Origin: Paulownia fortunei
Lineage: Eukaryota; Streptophyta; Magnoliopsida; Lamiales; Paulowniaceae
Assembly: GCA_019321725.1 (NCBI GenBank)
Contig: CM033118.1
Span: forward strand, 13,294,071 to 13,358,070
Reading direction: 5' to 3'
Length of the DNA stretch: 64,000 nucleotides
In this document: positions 45,801 to 57,800 of the stretch, piece after piece
How positions within the stretch are numbered: position 1 is the first letter of the stretch
Layout of the letters: every line of letters begins with the position of its first letter
Translations under genes and position numbers: made by a program
Notes under the pieces: model-generated
Databases searched by the model: none
What the model was told of the DNA's origin: nothing
The model's input: the letters and a program-made list of their open reading frames with translations, nothing else

Positions 45801-48800
45801 ATCATTGGAAAGAGACATTGGATGATTCTTTCTTCTTTACTTGGAAGCAAGAACTCTTACCTAAGCATTAGGGTTGCGAGTGCACTACTATACTACGGCG
45901 GAATAGAAAACTCCAGGTAATGTGATTTTTAAAGAAATTGAAATCCCTATCGATGTAACTCGCAGAATTCTTCCAAGGTAGACGTAGAGGAAACACAGTT
46001 GATACTTTCTTTGATTCTAAGCATGTAGTCTGAAGGTTTTCTAAAAGAAAAGATTGTGAATCCTCGTTCTCGTCTAGGACTGACGGAAATATTCTGATCT
46101 ACTGGCTCTATCAAATCTTCACGATTCCCTCCTATTACTAAGGCAATGTCTAATTACTGGATGTTGAATATAATAAACTTAAATAAAAACTTATAACGTT
46201 AATAAAATTCTTATTTAAAATCTAGAGAACCTATTCAAAATTTATACTTCAAAAACAAATAGAAAATAGTTTATATATGAAATATACTTGAATTCTTTCT
46301 TAATTGCCAAAAACATAAAATAAGTTAAAAAAAACTTAAAAAACTAGGAAAAAAAAAGGAAAAGAAAGAAAAGCAAAAAGTCCATCAGTGCATCATGCCC
46401 CCATCCACCCCCTCCCACCTCTCTAGCACCACTTTCCCCACTCTCACCCACCTCAAACCACCACCCTCCCGCTCCCCACTCTCACCCACCTCAAACCACC
46501 ACCCTCCCGCTCCCACCTCAAACCGACCAACCCCTTTTCCACACCTATCTTTCTCATCGCACAGCCACATTTACCATCTTCCACTCAAACCCATCACCCT
46601 TTCACTTTCCTACAATGAAGCAAAACAAATCATCTCCCATGGCCATGTTCGTGTATTGCCACCATTTTTGTCAAAATTCGCTGCCACCATGCCCCTCTCC
46701 TATCTCAAATTCACCACCCCCTTTTGCACCATCCTTTCTACAATAAGTCTTCATTTCCCATGGTCATGTTTGCCTGTTTACCCCTAGATTATTTATTTTT
46801 TTCAAAATTCACTACTGCCATTGCCACTGCCACTGTCACTCTCTTCCACCTGAAACCTGCCATCCTTCCCACCTCAAACCACCACCATCACCCCCTGTTA
46901 ACCCTCAAATACACCACCTGTGTGCAACAAAGGGTTGGTGGTGGCAAGATTCAGGGGACGAGAGGGTTTGGTTAGGGGTTGAGGATGAAGTGTTTTTATT
47001 TCTTTTAATAAATGAATCGAAAGAATTAAAGGCTTGATTGATTTTTTTTTCTTTTTTGTGCAGCGACAAAATAGCCCTTTAGGATTTTTTTATTCTATTT
47101 AAAGTGAGGGTGACACTGACATTTATGACATTTTGTAAGGGTTTTTGTAAAGTCTGTTAGTCGCAAGGGGGTAATTGTAATTTTGAAACATCGAGGGTTA
47201 GTTTTGGTAATTAGGCGAAATTTCATAGGAGGTGTATGTAATCAACCCTTAATAGGACAATGGAATATCTTGAAAAGTGATAGAATTATCATTTATTGAT
47301 TAAATAAGAAAGGGAAACACTCTACCTCTTATATACAGATTAGAATCAACAAAAAATAGGAAATAAGTTACAACAAATCAAACTGAATCTACAACTGTAC
47401 ATTTAAAAAAGGTAACCAGATCAAATCAGATTTTTCAGATTTGATGGAGATTCTCAATAGTAACAACCAGATCGGATTAGATTTCTCTGATTTGATCAAG
47501 ATTCTCAACACTCCCCCTCAAGCTGGTTGGTAGATGTCATTCATGGCCAGCTTGCGTACTAAATCATCAAACTGCTTCTTTGGCAATCCCTTAGTATGTC
47601 AGCAACCTGTTCAACTGTAGGTATATAGGGCATAACAATCAAGGTATATAGGGCATAACAATCAGTCCATTTTCCAGTTTCTCCTTGATAAAATGTTTAT
47701 CAACCTTGACATGTTTAGTTCTATCATGGAGTACTGGATTATGCGCAATGGCAATAACAGCTTTATTATCACAAAAAACTTTCATTGGTAAAGGACTAGA
47801 AACCTTAAGTTCTTCAAGTAACAGTTTAATCCACAAAACTTCACAAATGCCATGGGCTACAGCTCTAAATTCAGCTTCAGCACTACTTTTAGCCATAACA
47901 TTCTGCTTTTTACTCCGCCAAGTCACAAGATCACCCCCAACAAAAACATAATATCCCGAAGTTGATCTCCTATCACTTACACTTCCTGCCCAATCTGCAT
48001 CAGTAAACACATCTAATTGGAGATGTCCTCGGTTCTCATATAGAAGTCCTTTTCCTGGAATCCCCTTTAAGTACCTTAAAATTCTGTACACAGCATCAAA
48101 GTGTCCTTGATGTGGCGAGTGCATGAATTGACTCACCATGCTTATCGCAAATGCAATATCAGGACGAGTATGAGAAAGATAAATAAGTCTCCCAACTAAG
48201 CGTTGATATTTCTCTTTGTCAATCACCTCTACTGGACTTGCTGGTTGGAGTTTGAAATTCAGTTCTATAAGAGTTTCTGCTGCCTTACACCCAAGTAAAT
48301 CTGTTTCACCTAATAAGTCAAGTATATATTTTCTTTGGGAAAGGAAATACGTTTTTTGGATGTAGCAAACTCCATACCAAGAAAATATTTCAAGGGACCC
48401 AAATCTTTAATTTCAAATTCACAGGTTAGAGCTTTCTTCAACCTCTCAAGTTCTAAATTGTCATCTCCAGTTAGAATAATGTCATTCACCTAAACAATCA
48501 ACACAACAATCTTGCCTTCTATTGAGTGTTTATAAAGCATTGTATGGTCAGCTTGACATTGAATATATCCTTGAAGCTTGACTACCTTTTCAAATCTATC
48601 GAACCAGGCTCTAGGAGACTGCTTAAGGCCATACAAAGACTTTTTCAATCTGCAAACTTTTTCTTTTCCCAAATTTTCTTCGAAACCTAGTGGCAAATCC
48701 ATGAACACTTCTTTCTCCAAGTCGCCATTTAAGAATGCATTCTTCACATCTAATTGGTTTAAAGGCCAATTAAAATGTAGTGCAAGAGAAAGTAAAACCC

Positions 48801-51800
48801 GAATGGAGTTGATCTTTCCAACAGGTGCAAAGGTTTCTTGGTAGTCATTTCCATAGGTTTATGTGAAACCTTTGGCCACCGACCTTGCTTTGTATCTTTC
48901 AATGCTACCATCAGGCTTACACTTTATTGTGAAAACCCCCTTGCAACCCACTGGAACCTTTTCTGGTGTAACAATGTTGGAATTGATTAAATGTAAGAGA
49001 ACTACATCACTAACTGATGGTGTTTGTGCCTCAGGGGAGCCAAAGGCAATCCCATGGACTGTTTCTACACCTTTTAAAGCTGCTGCAGATGGTTGGTGCC
49101 ACATGGACATTCGCAAAGGTGATATAATTTCTTGGCCAACTAATCTTGGGTGGATGATGGGTCCTTGGCTTGTTTATGCTTCATTGTTGAATGGGGCTTC
49201 AATAGCTCTATATAATGGATCTCCCCTTGGTTCTGGCTTTGCCAAGTTTGTGCAGGTGATGTTGGACCCTTGCGTTCCATGTCTCTATCATTGTTTTTAC
49301 CTAATCTGCATTTTGTATGAAGAAATAAGTGGCTATTTTTTGTTATTTTCATATGTGGATCTAAAGGTGCCAGGGAATGTCCTGAGTTAACATTTGAATG
49401 CAATTATCTTAAGTGTTTTAAAAGTTCTTGAGACGTGCTGCAGGGTGTAAGGTCATAAAATGCCTTGAGGCAATGCTTGATAGGGGTGGGGCTGGGGGGG
49501 TGTTTCTTCTGTTGGGCACATGTTGGGGCATATGTTTGGGCATTCAGGGCATACAACTTTTGCACCTCAAAGCATTCCAAGTCACTTGGTGTATGTCTCT
49601 GGATCTGTCAATTAGAAAGTTGCTTTATACTTTTTTAAAATAATGTAATATGGATAATCATGGGGCGTATAGCCCAAGTGTCGAAAATTAGAGGTGCATA
49701 CATTCTGAACTTAGTAGACAAATGGGGGATCAAAAGTCAATCTTAAACATGTTGATATTTAGATTCAATCATGCTAAAATTATAGGAGTTTTGCATTATA
49801 TACTTGTAAACAACATGAATGTGGGGGTTTGTTCTATACTAATTCATACTATTAAGAAGATACGACTAACAGGCAATTGAACATGAACTTTAGTTCAAAG
49901 CTTAGTCATGTCTAATAGTACTTTGGATCACTATTTTTGCTTGTGAAAGTTTAATTGTCTAGAATGGTTATTGAGGATAATGATTTGCGCATCCCCTCAA
50001 ATATCAACTCTTTCCACATTATCATAATTGCCTAGCTATGAAGCGGAGGTACTTATTTTCTTTCTTACCAATTTATAAGCTCGAATGCCTGGATCCCTGC
50101 ACTCCAAAGTGTGAAACAACAATAATGACAATGTCATGAACAAGAAATTGATTAGCTTACGTATGATTGAGCGAATATAAAGAGAAAGAAGAGGGAAAAA
50201 GTCTTTGTGCAGTAGTTTCTGGATTTGTGATACTTCATGCACCGCTAATGTTTTTCAGGCACATTAAGTTTGCATCAATACAGCCTAACTTGGCTTTGTC
50301 TTTTCCTTCTGTTATTGCTCTGATTTGAAATCCAAATGGTACTTTTTAGGATGCTAAAGTAACAATGCTGGGTGTGATCCCCAGTATTGTGAGGGCGTGG
50401 AAAAGCGCAAATTTGACAGCTTCTTATGATTGGTCAGCCATCCGGTAGGTTGGACTATTTTATACCATATATCACATGTTCTAGGTATTGTGTTGCCTCA
50501 TTCTATTTCCTCCTAGACCTGCATTTCTTTCTGTTTTTTTTTTTCAAACATTGTAGTTTGGGTTGTAGGAGTATCTGAAGATTGGAAGTTGTTATAAGTT
50601 GTAGCTCATAGTATTGTGACAGATTTGTTGTTGCGATATGTGGATGCATTTTCATGTTATGAGATGAGTTTTGCTTCTGTGATCCTTTCCTTGTGCATTT
50701 GATAGAATGGAAGACTGAAAACTGAAATCTGGACACCTAATGTTAAGGTTTGAAGACTTTCAGTTGCTGAATCACTATTGAAAATAACATTTCATCATAT
50801 GGATTTAAGAACTGAATAAGATCTGGCTAAAATCTGAATAAAATTGCATTTACAGTTCCTTTTGTCAGATACTACACATGCGCGCACACACACGCATATA
50901 TGTATGTAATATAAGTATATATATTCCATGGTGATCAATCTGCACACATAGCAGCATATGCAAGAAAAATAAAGAATAATGATAAAGAAGACTGAAACCT
51001 AAGTTAAAATAAACAAAAAGGAAAAAGAAAGGGAATTTTTTTTAAAAAATCATTAATTTAAGGATATGAAGGTTAAAAACTCATAATGGTTTGTGCCAAT
51101 AGATTTCACTTCAGACACCGGGCATTATCCTGTATTAGTTTATAGGAGAGGAGATAATCAAAGATTGTTAATGGGATTCTTAACTACATGTTATCATCTA
51201 TAACTAAGCAGTGCTAGAAATGATTGTGTATATCTGTGAGAGACTTAATTCGGCCAGTTTTTTTTTTTTCTTTTTGGTGGGGGTGTTGGGGGGTTGGGTG
51301 GGGGTTTAAAACCTTCCCTCAGTAAGCTAGTGTGATAAAAGTTCTGATTAGGTGGAGTTATCTCACTTCAAAATGTTGACTGTGCCACTCCTCTTCTTTT
51401 AAGTGTTAACTTATTTTTAAGCGCTGATAGTGCTATCAAACACCCCTAAATCTAGCCTAATACGTTATTGATCTCCTGTAGTTGCTTTGCATCCACGGGT
51501 GAGGCGTCTAATGTAGATGAATACCTTTGGTTGATGGGGAGAGCTCGATACAAGCCTGTTATTGAGTATTGTGGTGGCACTGAAATTGGTGGTGGATTTG
51601 TTACTGGTTCATTGTTGCAGCATCAATCTCTAGCAGCTTTTAGCACACCGGCAATGGGCTGCAGTCTGTTTATTCTTGGTGATGATGGATTTCCAATCGT
51701 AAGCACCCTTGAAACCTTGATCCTGAGGCAAAGAACAGTAAAGTGTTCATATCATTTGTGCAAGTCATCAACTTCATTGTTGCATAATGAAATAATCTCT

Positions 51801-54800
51801 TTATTTATTTTTCATGAATGAGAAATTACAATATATAGGCTAGACCTTTCCCTCATTTTAGGAAACAGATTGTTTCTTACTCCTCCAAGTCACAAGGTTC
51901 CCCCTTAACTTCAACTTCTTGCAATACTGCTATCTCATGCTCACAAGATTCCCCCATAACTTCTTGCAATACTGCTATCCACACTGACCCAGCCTAATAT
52001 ATATCTGAAAACCCTTATATCTCGGGTTTCACTTTTTTGAACAAAATTCCCTTGCTTGGAGTCCCTTTGAGATACCTTAGTACATGATTAGCTGTCTCTA
52101 AATGCCGCTTCATGGGAGAATGCATGAACTGACTAATCATACTGACGCTAAAGGCAATTTTAGGAATGCTGCTTTGTGGGAGAATGCATGAACTGAATGA
52201 TCATGACACTAAAGGCAATATTATTGCCCTTTTGCTTCCAATTCCTCTCCAAAGGGGTGCTCAGAGTTTGAATCCAATCTTCCAGTTCTCCTTTAACAAG
52301 TTAAGGACATATTTCTTTGCGTGATAAATATTCCATGTTTGCTTCGAGCTATTTTTCCATACCAAGGAAGTATCTAAGTGTTCCAAGGTCCTTGACCTGG
52401 AATTCACTGTGAAAGATTTGGAATACTTTGTAATTCTCATTGATTGAAAAAATGGTATAAATACACGTACATATATAGTACATATTCTGGCACTAAAAAA
52501 GGAAAATATCTACAGCTATCATATCCTATGACAGAAATGATTTAGTTGACTTTCCTATCTTAAGCTTATACAAACCAATTTACTCGTAACAATCGGGCAT
52601 TCTATTAGTTGTATACCCCTTAAGCTGGAATAGCTTTATGCCATTCCTAGCTTGGAAATATCCCATGAAAAATTATACTGTTGAGTCCTTTTATTAAAAC
52701 ATTTCCAAATTGATTTCCTAGGAGACATATGGTGTGCACATCTATCCACATTCCAACTTCTCTTTAATAATTTGTCTGTCCATCTCAATGTGCATTGTTC
52801 TTTCATGTTGAACTAGATTGTGAGCAATACTAATTGCTGACTTATTATCACAATACAACTTCATAGGTCCTTTCCCACTTGATTTTTAGGTCTCGTTCAT
52901 GATTATCTTCAGCCATAATAACTCACACTCCATGCGCCCTTGCTGTATATTCTGATTCTGCATTAGACCTTGCTACTGTATTTTGCTTTTTACTCCATGT
53001 TATCAGATTACCTCCAAGAAATGTGAAGTAGCTGGAAGTGGATCTTCTATCTGCCAATGAACCTTCATAATCTGCATCCGCATAGGCTTCTAGTGTGTGA
53101 CAAGCATTTCTTCTAAACAAAACTCCTTTTCTTGGGCTACCTTTCAAGTAGTTTAGTACTCGATATGCAGCATGTTCCTTGGATTGTGCATGAACTAGTT
53201 GATCACACTTACAGAATATGCTATGTTTGGTCGAGTATGAGCAAGGTAGATGAGCTTCCCTACCAATATCTGGTACATCTCTTTATTTACACCTGGATCT
53301 CTTTTGGCTTCTTTGAGTTTATGATTGGCATCAGCGGTAGTGGTTGCTGGCTTGCTGACAAGTTTTCATGTTTCCTCCAGGAGATCATTCACATCCTTTT
53401 GCTGCGATATAAAGATGCCTGTTTTAAGTATGCCACATAAATTCAGACGAAATACTTAAGTCTTCCAAGTTCTTTTATCTCGAATTCCCTTATTAGGTGC
53501 TGTTTTAAGGCTTCTTTCTCCTCATCATTTCATTAATAATTTTGTCATCAACATAGACTAAAGAGCCTTTACTCCCCGAGTCAGAATGTTTTATAAAGAG
53601 CGTGTGATCTCCTTGACTCTGTGTATGAACAATGTTATTTATTACTTTAGCACATCCTTTTTAAGTCTACATACCTTGTTAGCTATCTCTTTTCCTTCAA
53701 AGCCCAGTGAACGCTCATGTATACTTCTTCCTCAGTCTCCATGCAAGAAGGCGTTCTTTACATCATACTGTTGCAACTCCCAGTTGTAATGAGTAAAATT
53801 CTTACTGTGTTCATTTTAGCAACTGGAGCAAAACTATCATGATAATCGACTCCATAAGTTTGAGTATAGCCTTTAGCAACCTGTCTCACGTTGTATCTCT
53901 CAAGAGATCCATCACCTTTGTATTTCAATGTGAATGCCCATTTGCAACCCACTAGGTTCTTTTCTTTTTGGACGTTCAACAATCTCACATGTCTTGTTCT
54001 TTTCCAATGCATCCATTTGGTACAACTCAGGATCATGAATCTTAATAGATGGTGTTACTTGAAACATTGTGAGGAATAGGTCATGTGATCGGTGGCTGAG
54101 AGTGCTAATGAACAAGCACCATATATTTTTCCATGAATACTATCAAGCCTCTGATTTTTTCAATTTCTTCGTTGTTGAGTCCACCTTGCCATTCTTTGCA
54201 CTGTCAAATGTCAAATGAGCCTCACCATGAGGTCTTTGTTATCCACCCCGGTGTCCCCATTTTCAGCTTGGTCGCTTGCCATTCACTTTCCAACAGCGTT
54301 CCTTTGTGTGTCTTGGTATCTTGCAATAGGTACACCACGGACTACCTGTGTTGTCTCTTCCTGGAACTCTAGACAAGCCTACTTTCCCACTCTCTTGTGT
54401 TTGTACTTGTTCAGTTTTGGTTGCTAGAGCCATTCCTTTTGCAACTTGGGGTTCTAGCATAATGCCCCTTCGACTTTCTTCCGCCCGAATCAGTGAAATC
54501 ATTTCCTCCAATGAGGCGTCTCCTCTCCTCAAGAGTATGTAATCTGACTTGATTGAATTTTAGGTTGAGTCCATTCAGGAAGTCATAGACTTGGTCCTTT
54601 TAATGAAATTCTTCAATGTTGCAGCATCGTTGGAACATATCATTTCAGCCTGATAATGATCGAGTTCTTGCCATAAATTTTGCAGGGAAATATTGTGTAC
54701 CCAGTCATGGTTTTGTTCCCCTATTTGATTGCACCGGTTTTGACTTTGATATCATAAACTTGGGCTGCATCATGGGCTTTTGCGTAAGTAGGTTGAATGG

Positions 54801-57800
54801 AGTCCCAGATTTCTTTGGCAGTGTTAACATACAGGTATCACTGATTTCAGAGTTTATTGAATCCCATGGCCATGACATGATCATGGAGTCTTCTTTACCC
54901 CAAGTGTCATATATCTGGTCTCCCTTCTTCGATCCTGTTCCTTGAAGATGACTGAGTCTCTCTTTGCTTTTAAGATATGTCGAACAAATTCGGGTCATTT
55001 CAAATAATTTTTTCCATTCAGCCTATAGGTAGCCCGGATATTCTGCAAATCACCAGTTGGAGTGAAAACCTCTTCGTATTGGAATGGTTGTTGGAAGCAC
55101 CAGTCTTAGATGACATGGGTTTTTAGAAATATTGAAATGGTGATAAGAGAAGAAAATTTGGTAATGAAGGCTAACCTCATAGAAAACAGCAATGAAGGCT
55201 AAGAGGAAAAAATGGCGATGAAGGCTAGAAAGCTTCCCAGGTTTTACAAACCTTAAGCTGTTTGTTAAAACTTGTATCATGTCCTTATAATACACCTACG
55301 TATGAATAATTAAAAAATACATATGTTTCTCGTACACATTCTGAGCTTGTCGAATAATTCTCGTACTTTTGAGGTAAAATATTTAGTACACATATTATAC
55401 TTATTCCATATAATACTTGACGAATAATACTTCAGTTTACCTAATATTTATCTTTAATTAAAATCTAAAGATTACATAAAAAATATTTACAAGTATTAAT
55501 TGAATCATATAAAGAAAAATCTTCATAATTTATGAAAAAATAATTGAATATCATTTAAATAAAAATAAAACTTTTAATAATTTGTATAAATAATTATAAT
55601 TGTTAAATAGTTGTCTCTAAATTGTGCCAAAATTATAAATTAAATAATATAAAATACATACAAGTAATTTTTGCATAATTTAAAAATAAGTACAAGCACA
55701 ATACGTATGAAAATAATATGAAAATAAGCTGTATTTGCTCACAAACAATTCTTTTCAATTTGTATTTTGCTTGTACTTCTACGAATTCTTTTCGTTTTCA
55801 TATTTTTTGGCTGATTTTTTCACTGTAATTTTAACAAAAATTCATAAGATACTCGTATGTATTAAATAGCTGAATTTTTCACGTCCCATATTTAACTAAG
55901 CTAGATACCATGTGGAAGATTTGGAATAATCCATAAGTCTCATTGATTGAAAAAATGGTACAAATACACGTACATATATAGTACATATTCTAACACTAAA
56001 AAGGAAAAATATCTATAGCTATCATATCCCATAACAGATGGGATTTAGTTGACTTTCCTAACCTAAGCTTATAATTATTTATTTACTTCTAACAATCACG
56101 TATTCTATTAGTTGTACGTTACCACATTCAATCTTCACGCTAGCCTTCTAATTTGCAATTTCCTGATGACCATCAACAACAATCACAAATCAGAATGTCA
56201 TGCATGTACACAATAAGAATAGCTCTCTTTCCACCTTTGACTGTTTATTGTTTTGTGAAAAGAGTGACCAACTTGTCTCTGGATATACCCGAATTCCTTC
56301 ACTGCCGACTAAATCTAGTGAACCATGTTCTAAGGGATTGTTTCAGTCCAGAGAATTCTTAAGCTTGCATAACTTGTTGCTTCCTTCTTCAAATCTAGGA
56401 GGCATCTTCATATATATTTCTTCCTCCATGTTCCCATTTAAAAAAGCGTTCTTAATGTCCATTTGATAGAGTTCCCAAGTCAAGGTTAACTGTAATTGAC
56501 AATAGAACCTTGATTGAGTTCATCTTGGCCACTGGAGCAAGTTTTACTTCATAATCAATGCTACTGTCTCTGGGTGTACTTGATCCACTAATCTTCCTTT
56601 GTATCTCTCTATCTCCCCATTAGGCTTGAACTTCACAGTGAATATCAACTTGCAACCCACAATCTTCTTCCTTGGGGAAGGTCAACTACCTCCCAAGTGT
56701 TATTCTCCAAGAGTGCTTTCATCTCTTCATCCACGCCAGCTTGCCACTTTGGATCTGGGAGTGCTCTCTGAATGTCTTTTCGAATCACTGCACTATCTAC
56801 ATTTGCAACAAATGCCCTGCACAGACAATTTAGTGGAAGTTAAGTAGATGAGATTTTGAGTTCTTGACTGTCCTCTTTTTCTGAGAGCAATTGGGAGGTC
56901 TAAATTATCAATTAACATCATACCTTCGTTTGTGGCTTCTGGACTTGGCCTCAGTGCCAACGATTGTGCAGCTCACGGAGCTTTTAGTCTCCTTGAAACC
57001 ATGATTAGTTTTAGGAGACTCGGTCCCCCCCCCCCCCCAATGCCTGATCATTTTCTGTTGAGGCACTTTGAGATGAGATTTCTGAATCTTGAGGACTTTG
57101 GGAAGGAGAGTAGGATGGAATTGATATGTTTAGAGAGACAGAAGGATCCTAATAGTTTTCACTTTCTTTCTCCCCTGAAGAGAACTATAGGGATAAAATG
57201 TTTGATCCTCAAGAAATTTGACATCATAGGAGATATAGAATTTTTTTCAGAAAGGATTGTAGCACTTTTACCCCTTTTGTGTTGGTGAGTAACCAACAAA
57301 CACACACTTAATGGCCTTTGGATCTAGTTTTCCTTTCTTAAGTTGATGGTTATGAATATATACAGTGCCATTGAAATTTTTTCGAGAGAGTGAGTTGAGC
57401 AACGGACTTTGAGGCAATGTGTCAAGTAAGCAATTGAGAGGAGTGCGGAGGTACTTGTTTTTTAGGGTAATCGATTGATGAGGTACGCTTATGCTCCCCT
57501 CGAAGGAGTTAGGAACATGGCTAGCAAACATGAGGGATCGGACTACTTCTATTAGGTGTCTAGTTTTTCGTTCAGCCACTCTGTTTTGTTGGGGGTCTGT
57601 AGGTGCAAGAACTCTGATGAAAGACCATGATCAACCAGATATTGTGTTAGGTCATTAGTGAAATATTCTATCTCATTATCAGTTTGCAAAATTTGGATAT
57701 TGGATTGAAAGACATTGGTGATATGTTAGTGAAACTGTTTGACAATGACAATTACCTCAGATTTTTCTTTCGTAAGGTACACCCAACACACATGAGTGTG

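Larger units (their letters stand above)
47261..48985 (-). mobile_element. 5'-truncated Ty1/copia fragment in AAE intron 7
   Basis: Minus-strand order from right: start of reverse transcriptase, RT core, RNase H, polypurine tract TGAGGGGGAG, LTR (47520-47261). Gag, protease, integrase and the 5' LTR are missing. The homology stops near 48985, inside the first residues of the RT region. Confidence 0.85.
44611..49034 (+). other. AAE intron 7 (4424 bp, splits the P-loop)
   Basis: Holds host intron sequence (44611-45291), a terminal-inverted-repeat element (about 45292-47250), a copia fragment in antisense (47261-~48985) and about 50 bp before the acceptor GTGCCTCAG. A good branch-site candidate, CACTAACTGAT, lies at about 49006-49017. 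Confidence 0.85.
52407..56125 (-). mobile_element. Ty1/copia element B, nested in A's reverse transcriptase
   Basis: LTRs of about 210 bp (52407-52615 and 55911-56125) share TTGATTGAAAAAATGGTA and ACACGTACATATATAGTACA. Flanking direct repeats ATTCA lie at 52402-52406 and 56126-56130. Removing B and one ATTCA restores A's frame as [11 protein letters not shown]. The primer site TGGTATCTAGC (minus strand) lies at 55900-55910. The interior has gag with a zinc knuckle and RT-RNase H but no integrase, so B is internally deleted and defective. Confidence 0.9.

Noticed and set aside
46395..46787. 130-codon Pro/Ser-rich ORF
   Set aside because: Low-complexity product of a C-rich block inside a TIR element within an intron; no domain, no signal of coding constraint.
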